Source: Candidatus Pantoea formicae (GTDB taxonomy: Bacteria > Pseudomonadota > Gammaproteobacteria > Enterobacterales > Enterobacteriaceae). Taken from it: a stretch of DNA of 64,000 nt. The notes below the pieces were generated by a model. It worked only from the letters and a program-made list of their open reading frames with translations. It searched no databases and was not told the origin of the DNA. Both the position numbers and the translations under genes were made by a program. Shown one piece after another: positions 1 to 7,923 of this stretch (its first letter is position 1; every line of letters begins with the position of its first letter). The DNA lies in contig NZ_VWXD01000001.1 of NCBI RefSeq assembly GCF_011752625.1, forward strand, positions 1 to 64,000, read 5' to 3'.

Positions 1-55
1 GAACATGGAATGAGTGCTTGCCGAGATCGATACCAATGAGCGATACGTTTTGCAT
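1..55 (-). CDS. IS110-family transposase, N-terminal fragment (runs off window)
   Basis: Reading the minus strand from the ATG at 55 gives MQNVSLIGIDLGKHSFHV before the window edge. The GIDLGK-SFH segment is the first RuvC-like (DEDD) motif of IS110-family recombinases, with the first catalytic Asp at residue 10. A ribosome binding site (GAAGGGG) lies just upstream of the ATG. Only 18 codons are visible, so the subgroup (IS110 or IS1111) and intactness cannot be judged. The family moves by RNA-guided recombination without a classical DDE transposase. Confidence 0.8.
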   Translation of the reverse strand, partial: MQNVSLIGIDLGKHSFHV

Positions 56-240
56 GATGATCCCCTTCAGAAAGAAAAACACCCTGTCAGCATAGCGCCC
101 GACAGGGTGGAGGTGACCATCTCATTAAGGCCGCCATGCGGCAGCCATTGGATGATTACTGATCGAATATCAGGATGTTGCTGATTTACTGATAAGGATA
201 TCTTGAGTATTCAGCCCGTCCATGTTTGGGGCATGGACGC
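56..240 (-). ncRNA. Possible IS110 bridge-RNA region
   Basis: IS110-group elements encode their bridge RNA in the non-coding end upstream of the recombinase. Here that stretch, read on the minus strand, has three hairpins: GTCCATG/CATGGAC (about 218-239), GCCGC/GCGGC (about 131-143) and ACCCTGTC/GACAGGGT (81-108). The last ends about 25 bases before the transposase ATG. This arrangement fits a 5' stem-loop followed by two loop-bearing domains. No target or donor guide could be verified, and in IS1111-group elements the RNA would be at the other end. Confidence 0.35.
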
Positions 241-285
241 ACAAAACGATGAGGGATGGCTGATTACCTCTGGCAAAGGATTATC

Positions 286-579
286 ATGTCTGACGAACAG
301 AGAATTGAAAGCTTTGAAGCCAGAATTCAACAACTTCAGAAAGATTTAGCAGAGCAGAGGCAAAAGTTACTCACCCATGAAATCATGTCAGGTCTCTTGC
401 TGACTAACATCGTCCGAATAGTAAACAAGATGTCGCCTAAAGAAAATGCAGCTCAAATTCTTTTGGATGGTCTAAAGGAGGGTCAGGCTAAAGCTGCGGA
501 AGGCGACGCCAGAAATGATCCTCACACAAAAGACGCCTTTATAAACGCGATAAATGCAGTGAATCGCGCAATGAAGTAG
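286..579 (+). CDS. Small coiled-coil protein of unknown function
   Basis: A 97-residue protein begins MSDEQRIESFEARIQQL and has an N-terminal coiled coil (about residues 1-35) and a more hydrophobic middle (LLLTNIVRIV). I chose the ATG at 286 because AAAGGA sits 5 bases before it; an in-frame upstream start at 256 has poor spacing. It runs against the tail operon and is followed by its own intrinsic terminator (644-671), which supports a separately transcribed gene. I do not recognise the family. Its 3' end overlaps the convergent gene ending at 539. Confidence 0.55.
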   Translation: MSDEQRIESFEARIQQLQKDLAEQRQKLLTHEIMSGLLLTNIVRIVNKMSPKENAAQILLDGLKEGQAKAAEGDARNDPHTKDAFINAINAVNRAMK

Positions 580-835
580 TCGCAATGTCGAGTAAGCGGT
601 CTCTTTCCTTGTCATAATTGACGCTCACTGACACCTCATTCGCAGCGGTCGATGGTTTGACCGCTTTTTTATTCCGCTCTGAACGGTGCAACAACCCCCC
701 AGGTCGCATTGAATTCTTAATCGTCTCTGAGGTGATTTTCTGAACCAACTTAGAGAATGATTTCTTATCAGACTGCTGCCCCTTTAGTTCTGCAAGTTCT
801 GCTTCAAGTGCTGCTAAACGTTGTTCAACATTCAT
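539..835 (-). CDS. Phage protein of unknown function at the end of the visible tail operon
   Basis: A 98-residue frame starts MNVEQRLAALEAELAELK, a strong coiled coil, 14 bases after the minor tail gene. It continues in the operon direction, but its C-terminal third reads through a plus-strand terminator and overlaps the convergent gene by 41 bases. The last part may therefore be fortuitous or the product of a truncated gene. In lambda this position holds gpL, which this is not. I do not recognise a family. Confidence 0.5.
   Translation of the reverse strand: MNVEQRLAALEAELAELKGQQSDKKSFSKLVQKITSETIKNSMRPGGLLHRSERNKKAVKPSTAANEVSVSVNYDKERDRLLDIATTSLRDSLHLSRL
644..671 (+). terminator. Intrinsic terminator after the gene at 286-579
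   Basis: AGCGGTC (644-650) pairs with GACCGCT (659-665), an 8-base loop, followed by a run of six T. It lies inside the minus-strand reading frame 539-835. Confidence 0.75.
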
Positions 836-849
836 CTTTATACTCCCGG

Positions 850-1203
850 TTATCTTGGAACCTGCTCAAATGTAGCAGTTAATTGATAAATACTTCGAGT
901 CTTCTGCATCGACCACGTTCGGCACACATACAGCGCCTGAACGCCGGTATCTGGTGGCGTCCAGTAGAACGACTCAACAGCCATGCGAGCGACAAGGAAG
1001 GCTCGAACTTCCTTTGCCACGTTTGGCCGTGAGCACTTGTCATCGTCATAGCCAATGAAGGTCAGCGGGTATTTACCCATGAGCGGATTGATACCATTTA
1101 CCTGTCGCTGTTCGTAACGATCGCCCAACTTCACGACTGTTACATCAGGCGTGTCTTCGCCCGTGAAGCCCGATTGCGGGCTCCATGTGAAAGTTTCTGG
1201 CAT
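850..1203 (-). CDS. Phage minor tail protein (lambda gpM-like)
   Basis: A 117-residue protein beginning MPETFTWSPQSGFTGEDTPD resembles the phage minor tail protein family that follows the tape measure in lambda-type siphophages, thought to form part of the tail tip. Length is typical. It starts 9 bases after the tape measure stop, behind AGGACATCCC, in the same operon. The usual next genes (L, K, I, J) are missing downstream within the window. Confidence 0.75.
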   Translation of the reverse strand: MPETFTWSPQSGFTGEDTPDVTVVKLGDRYEQRQVNGINPLMGKYPLTFIGYDDDKCSRPNVAKEVRAFLVARMAVESFYWTPPDTGVQALYVCRTWSMQKTRSIYQLTATFEQVPR

Positions 1204-1211
1204 GGGATGTC

Positions 1212-3866
1212 CTATTTACGCTGTGTCAGCATTCCGCCGGGGCGTTGCTGATCTTTCATGGCTCGAAGTGACTGTTGGTAAGAGATTTGAGCAATCTGTT
1301 TGGTTAACTCTTCAGGGTCTCCGGTAGCAGAAGTGATGGTGAAGTAATTATGCTGCTCAATCACTCCGCCCCCACCGCTCGAACCGCCAATATCCTTATT
1401 GCTGATCACCGACCCGTTATCGCCGGGGATCATGTACTGGTTTCCATTGCTGGCCTTGAAGATTTCTGGCTTACCGCCTTCACCTACCCGGTAGATGCTG
1501 TTTCCGTCAACGGGCCCACCTTTTTCTCGGCCGCCGCCGTAGGAAATACTGCTAATCGCGCTGACCATCTGCCCCCCAGCTGCAACTGCCTGAGCAATCG
1601 CGGGAATGTTTGCAGGGTATGGAAGCGCCATTGCATTGCCTATGGCGGTTTGTAAGTTAAGTGCTGCCTGAGCAACTGCGAATCCTTTGCTTATGGCGAA
1701 CATGGCTTGGTAAGCAGCGCTAGACTTACCAGCAGCCTGCCCAATGGCATCTGCTACTGCACCGACAGAGTCAGATGTGGCGCCAAGCAAATTGCTCATG
1801 TTCTGTTGGTAGGTCTGCCTTTCAGTTATCGCAATTTGCTCGCGAGCATTGGCCGCCTGTTGCTGAATAGAGGTTTTCGCATCTTCATACAATTGAGCAT
1901 TTTGAAGGTCAATTGCTTGATAGTTTGCGAGTGCTGCGAGTTTTTTCTGTTCTTGCTGGTCAATCTGAGCAACAGGATCAACAGCTTCGCCAGTAAGCGG
2001 GTTAACTGATGCCTTACCAGCTGCCACCTCCTGATTTGCAAAGTTTTGACCCTGTTTGATCTGTGCCTGTTGCTTGAGGGCGTTATTTTGGTCCCATATC
2101 TTGGCCGCATACTCTCCTGCCTGAAGAATCTGAGCATCGGTTGCGCTTTTGCTTAGGGATTGTTGTGCCTGCAGAATGGCTTGTGAACGAGAAAGCTCTT
2201 TAGTTGAGTCCGCAACCTGATCGGACTTCTGACGAAGAACCTCCAACTTTTGCGCATCTGATTCAGCCTGCGATGAAGCTTTTTTGCCTTCCGCTGCTGA
2301 GGATTTTCGCGCGCTGGTATTCCTTTCTGTCGCGGCATATTCGTCTTGAAGTGCCTTAATGCGCTTGCTGTCTGTGATACCAGCATCTTCCGCATCATAT
2401 TGCGCCTGCAGTCTTGCGCGTGCTTCGCCCTCAAACCTGGATAACTCCAGTTTTCGCTTCGTGGACTTTTCAAGTTTGCTTAGTTCGTCTGCGGCCCCTG
2501 CACCAGCTATCTTTATCGGTTGGTTACTTGCCGAAGCATTGGCTTTTGAGATTGCTGCCAAATCTCCTACAAGCGCTGCAGCCTTATTACTGACTGCGTT
2601 GATTCCCTCTGCCTGTGCTGCCCAGCCATCAAGACCAAGAAACGAGTAAGTTCTTGCGCGACGGGCAAACATGTCAGCAGTGCTGTTCAGGTCTGAAATC
2701 TGCTGTGTCGCGTTTGGCACCCGGCCTGCAAGCCTGTCGATTGCTGCAGTGATGGAGTCGATAAAATGAACCATTCCGGTGCTTGTGCCAGTGGTGTCAT
2801 TTATCTGCTTCACTAACTCCTGAAATGAAATCGTCAGGCTGTTTGTTGCCTGATCCACGGTGCGCGGTAACTTTGAGAACTCCTGATTCATCAGCCCTGT
2901 CTGCGTCATGATGGCATTGAGCGCATCTTCTGCTGATAGTTTGCCCTCAAGCATTCGCTTGCGCAGTTCGCCCACAGAGATGCCAAGTCCTGCCGCCATC
3001 TGTCGCGCTAACTCAGGCATCTGCTCGATGATGGAGTTAAATTCCTCCGCGCGTACCGTTCCGCCTGCAATTGACTGTCCAAGCTGGTGTAAAGCATTAG
3101 CCATCTCTTCAGTAGAAGAACCGCCGATGCGGCCAATTTTCTGAAGGGTATCGGTCAGTGTGAGGATTTGCGCGTTGCTTGCTCCGGCGTTCTTCAAGGA
3201 TGAGGTTAGTGTTTCCCAAAGCTTCTCTGTGTCCTTCAGGCTAGAACCTGATGCAGAAGCGATATCTGAAAGCGCCTGGAATGTAGTGGCACTTTCTTTA
3301 GCACTTGATGACAACCGGTCAATGCGCGCCTGCAACTGCGTCATTGTGTCTGCAACTTCAAGGAACTGTTTTCCGTACTGAACCAATTGAGATATTGCGA
3401 TCGCGGAAGCTATTGCTGTAAGTCCAGTTTTAACCCCAGCCATAATTCCATTGGATTTCTGCTGTGCTGCGTTGGCCTGGTCCTGCGCTTGTTTGAGGTC
3501 AAACAATTCACCCGCTAGCTGACCAATCTCTTTTCGCTGTGCCTGTGTAGCGCTGGCTCCAGCTCGTAGTTCAGCAGCTAAAATTACCGCGGCTCGGGCG
3601 CCTTTCTGTTGCTTCTCTTCAAGGATGGCTACTTCATTTCCAAGCGCCTCCATCATTTTGGAAGCGTTGCTGGCATCATCTGCCGATCGAACAACTGCCT
3701 TACTAGTCTTTTGCGCAGATCGTTCCAAGTTGTCGAGATTACCTGAAGCCTTACTTGCTCCCTTGCCGATGGCATCAAGCGCGGCATTTGCCTGCGTTGA
3801 GCCTTGCAAAAGTGGAGCAATGTCAGCGCCAACCTCGTAATAAATATCTCCGACTTTTTCTGACAT
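1212..3866 (-). CDS. Tail length tape measure protein
   Basis: An 884-residue protein with the N-terminal tape-measure domain (around residues 140-350, including SFQELVKQIND), long helical coiled-coil stretches (about 430-640) and a small hydrophobic Gly/Ala-rich segment near residue 700. Such proteins set tail length and are injected with the DNA. I chose the ATG at 3866 over the GTG at 3869 because GGAG is then 6 bases upstream. A terminator and moron genes separate it from the tail chaperone gene, an unusual gap because these genes are normally adjacent. Confidence 0.92.
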   Translation of the reverse strand: MSEKVGDIYYEVGADIAPLLQGSTQANAALDAIGKGASKASGNLDNLERSAQKTSKAVVRSADDASNASKMMEALGNEVAILEEKQQKGARAAVILAAELRAGASATQAQRKEIGQLAGELFDLKQAQDQANAAQQKSNGIMAGVKTGLTAIASAIAISQLVQYGKQFLEVADTMTQLQARIDRLSSSAKESATTFQALSDIASASGSSLKDTEKLWETLTSSLKNAGASNAQILTLTDTLQKIGRIGGSSTEEMANALHQLGQSIAGGTVRAEEFNSIIEQMPELARQMAAGLGISVGELRKRMLEGKLSAEDALNAIMTQTGLMNQEFSKLPRTVDQATNSLTISFQELVKQINDTTGTSTGMVHFIDSITAAIDRLAGRVPNATQQISDLNSTADMFARRARTYSFLGLDGWAAQAEGINAVSNKAAALVGDLAAISKANASASNQPIKIAGAGAADELSKLEKSTKRKLELSRFEGEARARLQAQYDAEDAGITDSKRIKALQDEYAATERNTSARKSSAAEGKKASSQAESDAQKLEVLRQKSDQVADSTKELSRSQAILQAQQSLSKSATDAQILQAGEYAAKIWDQNNALKQQAQIKQGQNFANQEVAAGKASVNPLTGEAVDPVAQIDQQEQKKLAALANYQAIDLQNAQLYEDAKTSIQQQAANAREQIAITERQTYQQNMSNLLGATSDSVGAVADAIGQAAGKSSAAYQAMFAISKGFAVAQAALNLQTAIGNAMALPYPANIPAIAQAVAAGGQMVSAISSISYGGGREKGGPVDGNSIYRVGEGGKPEIFKASNGNQYMIPGDNGSVISNKDIGGSSGGGGVIEQHNYFTITSATGDPEELTKQIAQISYQQSLRAMKDQQRPGGMLTQRK

Positions 3867-3883
3867 CACGATCTCCGGGCAAT

Positions 3884-3908
3884 AAAAAACCCGCTCAAGG
3901 CGGGCTTT
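3884..3908 (-). terminator. Terminator between lipoprotein moron and tape measure gene
   Basis: On the minus strand GCCCGC and GCGGGT pair around CTTGA and are followed by TTTTTTATT. It would end transcripts of the lipoprotein gene unless they are Q-antiterminated. Confidence 0.75.
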
Positions 3909-3925
3909 ACAATTTATTTGTTAGC

Positions 3926-4447
3926 TTACTTTGGAAGAGATGCGACAAACCTCTGGAGCGCGTAATAGGCCTTGCTATCACCCTGCGCGTCGATAATTGC
4001 ATTCGACATTTGACCACTTCCGGTTCTGACGAATATCCAAGCCTTCTTAGCTTTGGTAATGTCCTTAACCATGTCTAGCGGGACCAAGAAATCCTTGCTG
4101 GACTGAACATAAGCAGATGACCCGGTGGCTTGGCTGTCATAGCGGGTCAGATCACTGTCATCGCGCAGTTGATATTTTTTGCCATCAATTTCTATTTCTG
4201 CTGACCGAATAAAATCGGTGGTGTTAGCGAGAGAGACGGTAAGCAGCGCCATGTCTTTATGGCTTTCAGTCCAGAAAGCGCCAACCATAATGCATTGCGA
4301 TGTTATGCAGGCGGCGCCGTGAGGGTGCACTGATACTGTTCTTGCACCAGTGTATTTATCCTTTCCAGACACAGCATCAAGCCCGCTTGTGTTAGAGCAT
4401 CCGGCCAGCGAAGCAATCAAAGCAAATCCAATAAGTAACTTCTTCAT
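3926..4447 (-). CDS. Phage-borne lipoprotein, moron candidate
   Basis: The product is 173 residues and starts MKKLLIGFALIASLAGCSN, a signal peptide with lipobox LAGC, so it is probably an envelope lipoprotein. The rest is a soluble domain with Cys-Ile-Thr-Ser-Gln-Cys near residue 45. The frame is open further upstream but the ATG at 4447 begins the signal peptide. Terminators lie on both sides (3884-3908 and 4513-4531), so it behaves as an independent cassette in the tail operon. A role in superinfection exclusion or surface change is plausible from position only. Confidence 0.8.
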   Translation of the reverse strand: MKKLLIGFALIASLAGCSNTSGLDAVSGKDKYTGARTVSVHPHGAACITSQCIMVGAFWTESHKDMALLTVSLANTTDFIRSAEIEIDGKKYQLRDDSDLTRYDSQATGSSAYVQSSKDFLVPLDMVKDITKAKKAWIFVRTGSGQMSNAIIDAQGDSKAYYALQRFVASLPK

Positions 4448-4512
4448 TCCATTATCCCCAGGGCATATTGTGGGACAAATCCTAGCCAGGATAGAGCGCA
4501 ATGGGAAGCAAG

Positions 4513-4531
4513 AAACCCGCCGGAGCGGGTT
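4513..4531 (-). terminator. Terminator after small membrane protein gene
   Basis: On the minus strand AACCCGC and GCGGGTT pair around TCCG, followed by TCTTGCTT. The T run is weak. Confidence 0.5.
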
Positions 4532-4565
4532 GAGAGCACTATCCAAATCTGGATGATGCGGCAAC

Positions 4566-4853
4566 TTACAAAGTGAAGTGTCCACGAATAGCGGCATACC
4601 AGCCGTTCACGGTTGGGTCCAGCTGCATAATCCAGAAGCCAAGAACTATCATCGCGAAACCCGCGCAAGTGTGAAGCAGCATGTAAAGCCAGTACACTTC
4701 GCACCTATCACTTCTGTGAACGTATTCACGCCGGGATGTACCTTTGAATCGTAATGTGTAGACGCCTCGACGCATAAAGAATACGGCTTCAGTGAGAGTA
4801 ATGATGCCGCAGGCAAAAATGATAATGACAAGTATCCAGTCTTTAACGTCCAT
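4566..4853 (-). CDS. Two-helix membrane protein, moron candidate
   Basis: A 95-residue protein with two hydrophobic helices (about residues 6-27, WILVIIIFACGIITLTEAVF, and 54-76) joined by a basic loop (RRGVYTLRFKGTSRREYVHR), suggesting a hairpin in the inner membrane with a cytoplasmic loop. It is followed by its own terminator-like hairpin and lies in the cassette zone between the tail chaperone and tape measure. No family recognised. A role as exclusion protein is possible but not shown. Confidence 0.7.
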   Translation of the reverse strand: MDVKDWILVIIIFACGIITLTEAVFFMRRGVYTLRFKGTSRREYVHRSDRCEVYWLYMLLHTCAGFAMIVLGFWIMQLDPTVNGWYAAIRGHFTL

Positions 4854-5024
4854 GGCTTTTTTAGTCCTTCGATTCGCTTAACCATGCTACACCACAAGGA
4901 CAGATACCATAAGCACTGATCATCTATCAGGATATAACCAAGCTGATCTCTAAGTTATGATTTATCTTAAAACAACGATACATATACGCATCCAGTTTAA
5001 CCTGTTGTTATAAAAGGATATAAA

Positions 5025-5315
5025 ATGAGCATCACTCCGCGTAAGGAAATTTCGCTTTCTAAAGATTATGTTGATAACACAGCTGACTCATTTGTGATTA
5101 GTGACTTTAGCGCGAGCGGTCAGGAATACGCTCGTATAAGCTTCACTCGACACTTGCATGTTCCAAAAGAACTACCTTCAGAGCCTGGTGAGCCGGTTTT
5201 AATGGATTTTTATGCAGAAGCCCTCCAATCCGTGCCCCTGCCATTGAGTGTTGCTGTAGAGATGGCTGCGTTGATACTTGCAGCCTCTGCTGCTAAAGAT
5301 GCCGCTAAAGAATAA
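5025..5315 (+). CDS. Unknown protein, first gene of a plus-strand two-gene moron
   Basis: A 96-residue soluble protein starting MSITPRKEISLSKDYVDN, preceded by AAAGGATATAAA. It runs opposite to the surrounding tail genes and is followed after 5 bases by the gene at 5321, with a shared terminator at 6028-6049. The C-terminal third is Ala/Leu rich and helical. The pair is thus an autonomous unit likely expressed from the prophage. No family recognised. Confidence 0.7.
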   Translation: MSITPRKEISLSKDYVDNTADSFVISDFSASGQEYARISFTRHLHVPKELPSEPGEPVLMDFYAEALQSVPLPLSVAVEMAALILAASAAKDAAKE

Positions 5316-5320
5316 TTACG

Positions 5321-6028
5321 ATGTCTACTGTGGAAGATGCACTCAATACAGCTTCGTCAAGCGGTGGAGCTTACTCAAATGTGATTGGCTTAGATTTTGC
5401 CCGCTCTGGTTTGTTTCCTGGCATATCTCGAGCTACTCAAAGAGCTAACTATCTGGGCGCTACAGCAGATCCTCATGTAAAATCATCTATAGATGCAGCA
5501 CCTAGCATGGTAATGCCTGACGCATTTAGTAAGGATCTTGAGGAAGTACCTATGACCATCAATCGTGAAGAGCTTGATGCAAAATTAGCTCTAAATAAGG
5601 CAGAAATTTTAGCTGTATCTGCTGAGATGCGCAGAGAAATGGCTGAATGGAGAGAGCAGCAAAATACTCAGATGGCTCAACTCAACACAGCAATTTCTAC
5701 CCTTTCAGCCAAAATCGACGGCAAAATAGATAGCGTTGATGGCGTAGTTAAATCTTTCGATGGAAAAGTTGAAGGAATTCAAGGTCAGATTACAGGCATG
5801 AATACCGCTATAGCAGGTATTCAGTCAGGCATTTCCACTCGCATGGCAATTTTTGGGGTGATAATTGCTGTGGTGGTAGCTATTCCTGGTTTGATTTCTG
5901 CGCTCAAAGACGCTCCTCAACCATCACAGCAGCCGGTCTTAATACAACTCCCAACTCAACAGCCTGCACCTGCACCTGCACCTGCACCTGCACCTGCACC
6001 TGCACCACAGCAAAATAAACCCAACTAA
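5321..6028 (+). CDS. Coiled-coil membrane protein with Pro-Ala tail, second gene of moron
   Basis: A 235-residue protein. Residues about 75-165 form a coiled coil, residues about 172-192 (MAIFGVIIAVVVAIPGLIS) are a single transmembrane helix, and the C-terminus is a Pro-Ala repeat (seven PA units, about 215-228) encoded by an imperfect hexamer repeat near 5965-6007. The layout suggests a cytoplasmic or periplasmic rod anchored in the inner membrane with a flexible tail. It follows the 96-residue gene by 5 bases and precedes a terminator. Function unknown; membrane-anchored prophage proteins of this kind often block superinfection, which is only inference here. Confidence 0.75.
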   Translation: MSTVEDALNTASSSGGAYSNVIGLDFARSGLFPGISRATQRANYLGATADPHVKSSIDAAPSMVMPDAFSKDLEEVPMTINREELDAKLALNKAEILAVSAEMRREMAEWREQQNTQMAQLNTAISTLSAKIDGKIDSVDGVVKSFDGKVEGIQGQITGMNTAIAGIQSGISTRMAIFGVIIAVVVAIPGLISALKDAPQPSQQPVLIQLPTQQPAPAPAPAPAPAPAPQQNKPN

Positions 6029-6049
6029 TCCGGCTTCGGCCGGGTTTTC
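6028..6049 (+). terminator. Terminator of the plus-strand moron
   Basis: CCGGC and GCCGG pair around TTCG, followed by GTTTTCTT. It overlaps the stop codon region of the 235-residue gene. Confidence 0.7.
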
Positions 6050-6050
6050 T

Positions 6051-6722
6051 TCACCCTTTAGCCAACCTCCTCGCCTTCTTCGCCAAGTAGTCATCAGCCA
6101 CAGCGTCATATTCTTCTTTCGTGAAGCCCTTCTGTTCCGGGAACTTTGCAGCCAGAAGCATCTGGAACTCTGTCATAGTCAGTTTCTCAGCCTCTTCCCG
6201 ACTCATTCCAAGGTGAGTACGGGCTGCGCTGATGTATTCGAAAGCATTAAATTCAGATGATGCCTGCGCTCCTTCGTGCCGCTGAAGCTTACGCACTTTA
6301 GCTTTGCCAATGATGCCGTGCTGAAGCAGGGACTGAGCAATCAGCACCATGTCCGTTACAGGCATGGCGCCTTTACGATAAACAAATGACCAGCGGCCAG
6401 TTTGCCCTGGGCATAGCTCACCAATCAGCGCGCTGACATTGTCATCACAGCATGCGGAAAGCACATTCATAGCCGAATAAATCACGGGCTTATTGAATTG
6501 CGGCCTGGCAATGTACGCCATCAACCACTGAGGGATGCCACCATAAGCCGCGACAGAGCGCCGAATAAGGGACGCGTACTCGTCGTTATGCAGGTCATAA
6601 AAGGCCTGAACAATCGACTCCGGATCGCCAATACGCATCATGTTTGCGAAGGATGGGCGGAAAAAGTAGTCATGGTCGCCCATTGATACCAGGCACTCGC
6701 CTATCTCTTTGTATGGTGTCAT
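6051..6722 (-). CDS. Probable tail assembly chaperone (DUF6246-like)
   Basis: A 223-residue protein between the major tail gene and the tape measure, the position of gpG/gpGT chaperones. The sequence looks like the DUF6246 phage family. GGAGAGCAT precedes the ATG. I see no second short frame after it that would make a GT-type frameshift product, because the space behind it is taken by morons. The chaperone role rests mainly on position. Confidence 0.7.
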   Translation of the reverse strand: MTPYKEIGECLVSMGDHDYFFRPSFANMMRIGDPESIVQAFYDLHNDEYASLIRRSVAAYGGIPQWLMAYIARPQFNKPVIYSAMNVLSACCDDNVSALIGELCPGQTGRWSFVYRKGAMPVTDMVLIAQSLLQHGIIGKAKVRKLQRHEGAQASSEFNAFEYISAARTHLGMSREEAEKLTMTEFQMLLAAKFPEQKGFTKEEYDAVADDYLAKKARRLAKG

Positions 6723-6771
6723 ATGCTCTCCATAAGCATTATCAGGGGCAGCACGCCGCCCCTTGGAATGG

Positions 6772-7515
6772 TTACGAAGCGGTAACCGTTACAGCAGTTG
6801 TGCCAGTGAATCCGCCATCGGTAGACGTGAAGGTAATCGTCGCGCTACCCGCTGCCACCGCAGTGACAAGGCCTGTATTGCTCACAGTGGCCTTAGTAGC
6901 ATCGGAGGTTGTCCAGGTACCGGTACGGTCGGTTGCATCGGTTGGCTGAACTGCGCCCGTTAATTGACGCGTCGCGCCAACGGCGAGCGATGCTGTAGCC
7001 GGTGTAACAGTCACGCCTGTTGCAGGGATTGTTTCGTCCGTGTCGATCACCTGAATAGTGCTGGCGTCACCTACTTTGAATTCAGTGGTGATTGGCACAA
7101 TGTCGTTGGTCCCACCGCTAGAGCTAAGAGCAGTGATGTTCATGTAGCCAATGAACGTGATTGGACCGTATTCCAGACGAACCCAAATACCAGGCTGACG
7201 GCGGTTGGAGATTTCAGTGTGGTAATACTTAATCAAACGACCCACGCCGTATTGATCAAGCTTGTCCTTCTTACGAACTTCACCCTCAAAACTGATAGTG
7301 AAATCCGAGTTGGTTACGATAGTTTCAACATATCCTTTACCGTCATCAGCATCACTGGTGACACTGTTCGGGCTGAAGTCGAAACCTTTTGTTGTGCCGG
7401 CGGCCAGCGCTTTCCATTCCGACTCCTGCGGCAGTACATCGCTGCAGCCATCGGCAACTTCAAGCACTACGGCACCACCGAACAAACGTTCGTTGCTGTT
7501 CTGGCATTCAGCCAT
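6772..7515 (-). CDS. Major tail tube protein with C-terminal Ig-like domain
   Basis: A 247-residue protein. Residues 1-160 form the tail tube domain. After a linker, residues about 165-247 are a bacterial Ig-like (Big_2) domain, with the typical pattern VTVTPATASLAVGATRQL and GLVTAVAAGSATITFT. Tube subunits stack into the tail and the Ig domain would decorate its surface, possibly binding cells weakly. It is followed by the chaperone gene and preceded by the tail terminator gene. Confidence 0.88.
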   Translation of the reverse strand: MAECQNSNERLFGGAVVLEVADGCSDVLPQESEWKALAAGTTKGFDFSPNSVTSDADDGKGYVETIVTNSDFTISFEGEVRKKDKLDQYGVGRLIKYYHTEISNRRQPGIWVRLEYGPITFIGYMNITALSSSGGTNDIVPITTEFKVGDASTIQVIDTDETIPATGVTVTPATASLAVGATRQLTGAVQPTDATDRTGTWTTSDATKATVSNTGLVTAVAAGSATITFTSTDGGFTGTTAVTVTAS

Positions 7516-7539
7516 GTTTAATTCCTCTTTGACGTTTAA

Positions 7540-7923
7540 CTAATCGCCGTGAGTGGCGACGAACTGGAGTCGATAGACCAGGCGGCCTTCTGTGGTGAGA
7601 ACGGGAGCGGGAATGCCGCCAAGGTTTTGCAGATAGCCGATGCAGTTATCAGACATGGGGTTTTGCTGGACATAGGAGATTATGGACTGAACCACTTCAT
7701 CAACCACACCATTGCCGCCTTTAGCACCGACCACATCTATCAGCACGTAATATTCAGCACCAAGCTGGTTGCGCACTGCGCTGCCACCATTGGGGCGAAA
7801 CACCATGAACTTATCCGATGCTGTACCGGTGTCGTTCCAGACAAGCAACTGCGTTTTAAACCCGTCCGTAAGTCCTGCATCCACCAGGTAATTCCGCACC
7901 CGCGTGTGCATTGGAGGATTCAA
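7540..7923 (-). CDS. Tail terminator protein (gpU-like)
   Basis: A 127-residue protein just before the major tail gene, matching the size and place of tail terminators that cap the tail tube and join it to the head. The best start is TTG at 7923: AAGGAG lies 8 bases upstream, and the codon overlaps the previous stop as TTGA. The in-frame ATG at 7911 has no usable ribosome site. Confidence 0.7.
   Translation of the reverse strand: MNPPMHTRVRNYLVDAGLTDGFKTQLLVWNDTGTASDKFMVFRPNGGSAVRNQLGAEYYVLIDVVGAKGGNGVVDEVVQSIISYVQQNPMSDNCIGYLQNLGGIPAPVLTTEGRLVYRLQFVATHGD

Larger units (their letters stand above)
1..250 (-). mobile_element. End of an IS110-family insertion sequence
   Basis: The transposase start at 55 implies that the element's upstream non-coding end extends rightwards into about 56-250. 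The exact end cannot be placed because IS110 elements lack long terminal inverted repeats and make no clear target duplication. It borders prophage tail DNA, so it either inserted into the prophage or lies at its edge. The right limit is a guess based on where phage-like coding resumes. Confidence 0.5.
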
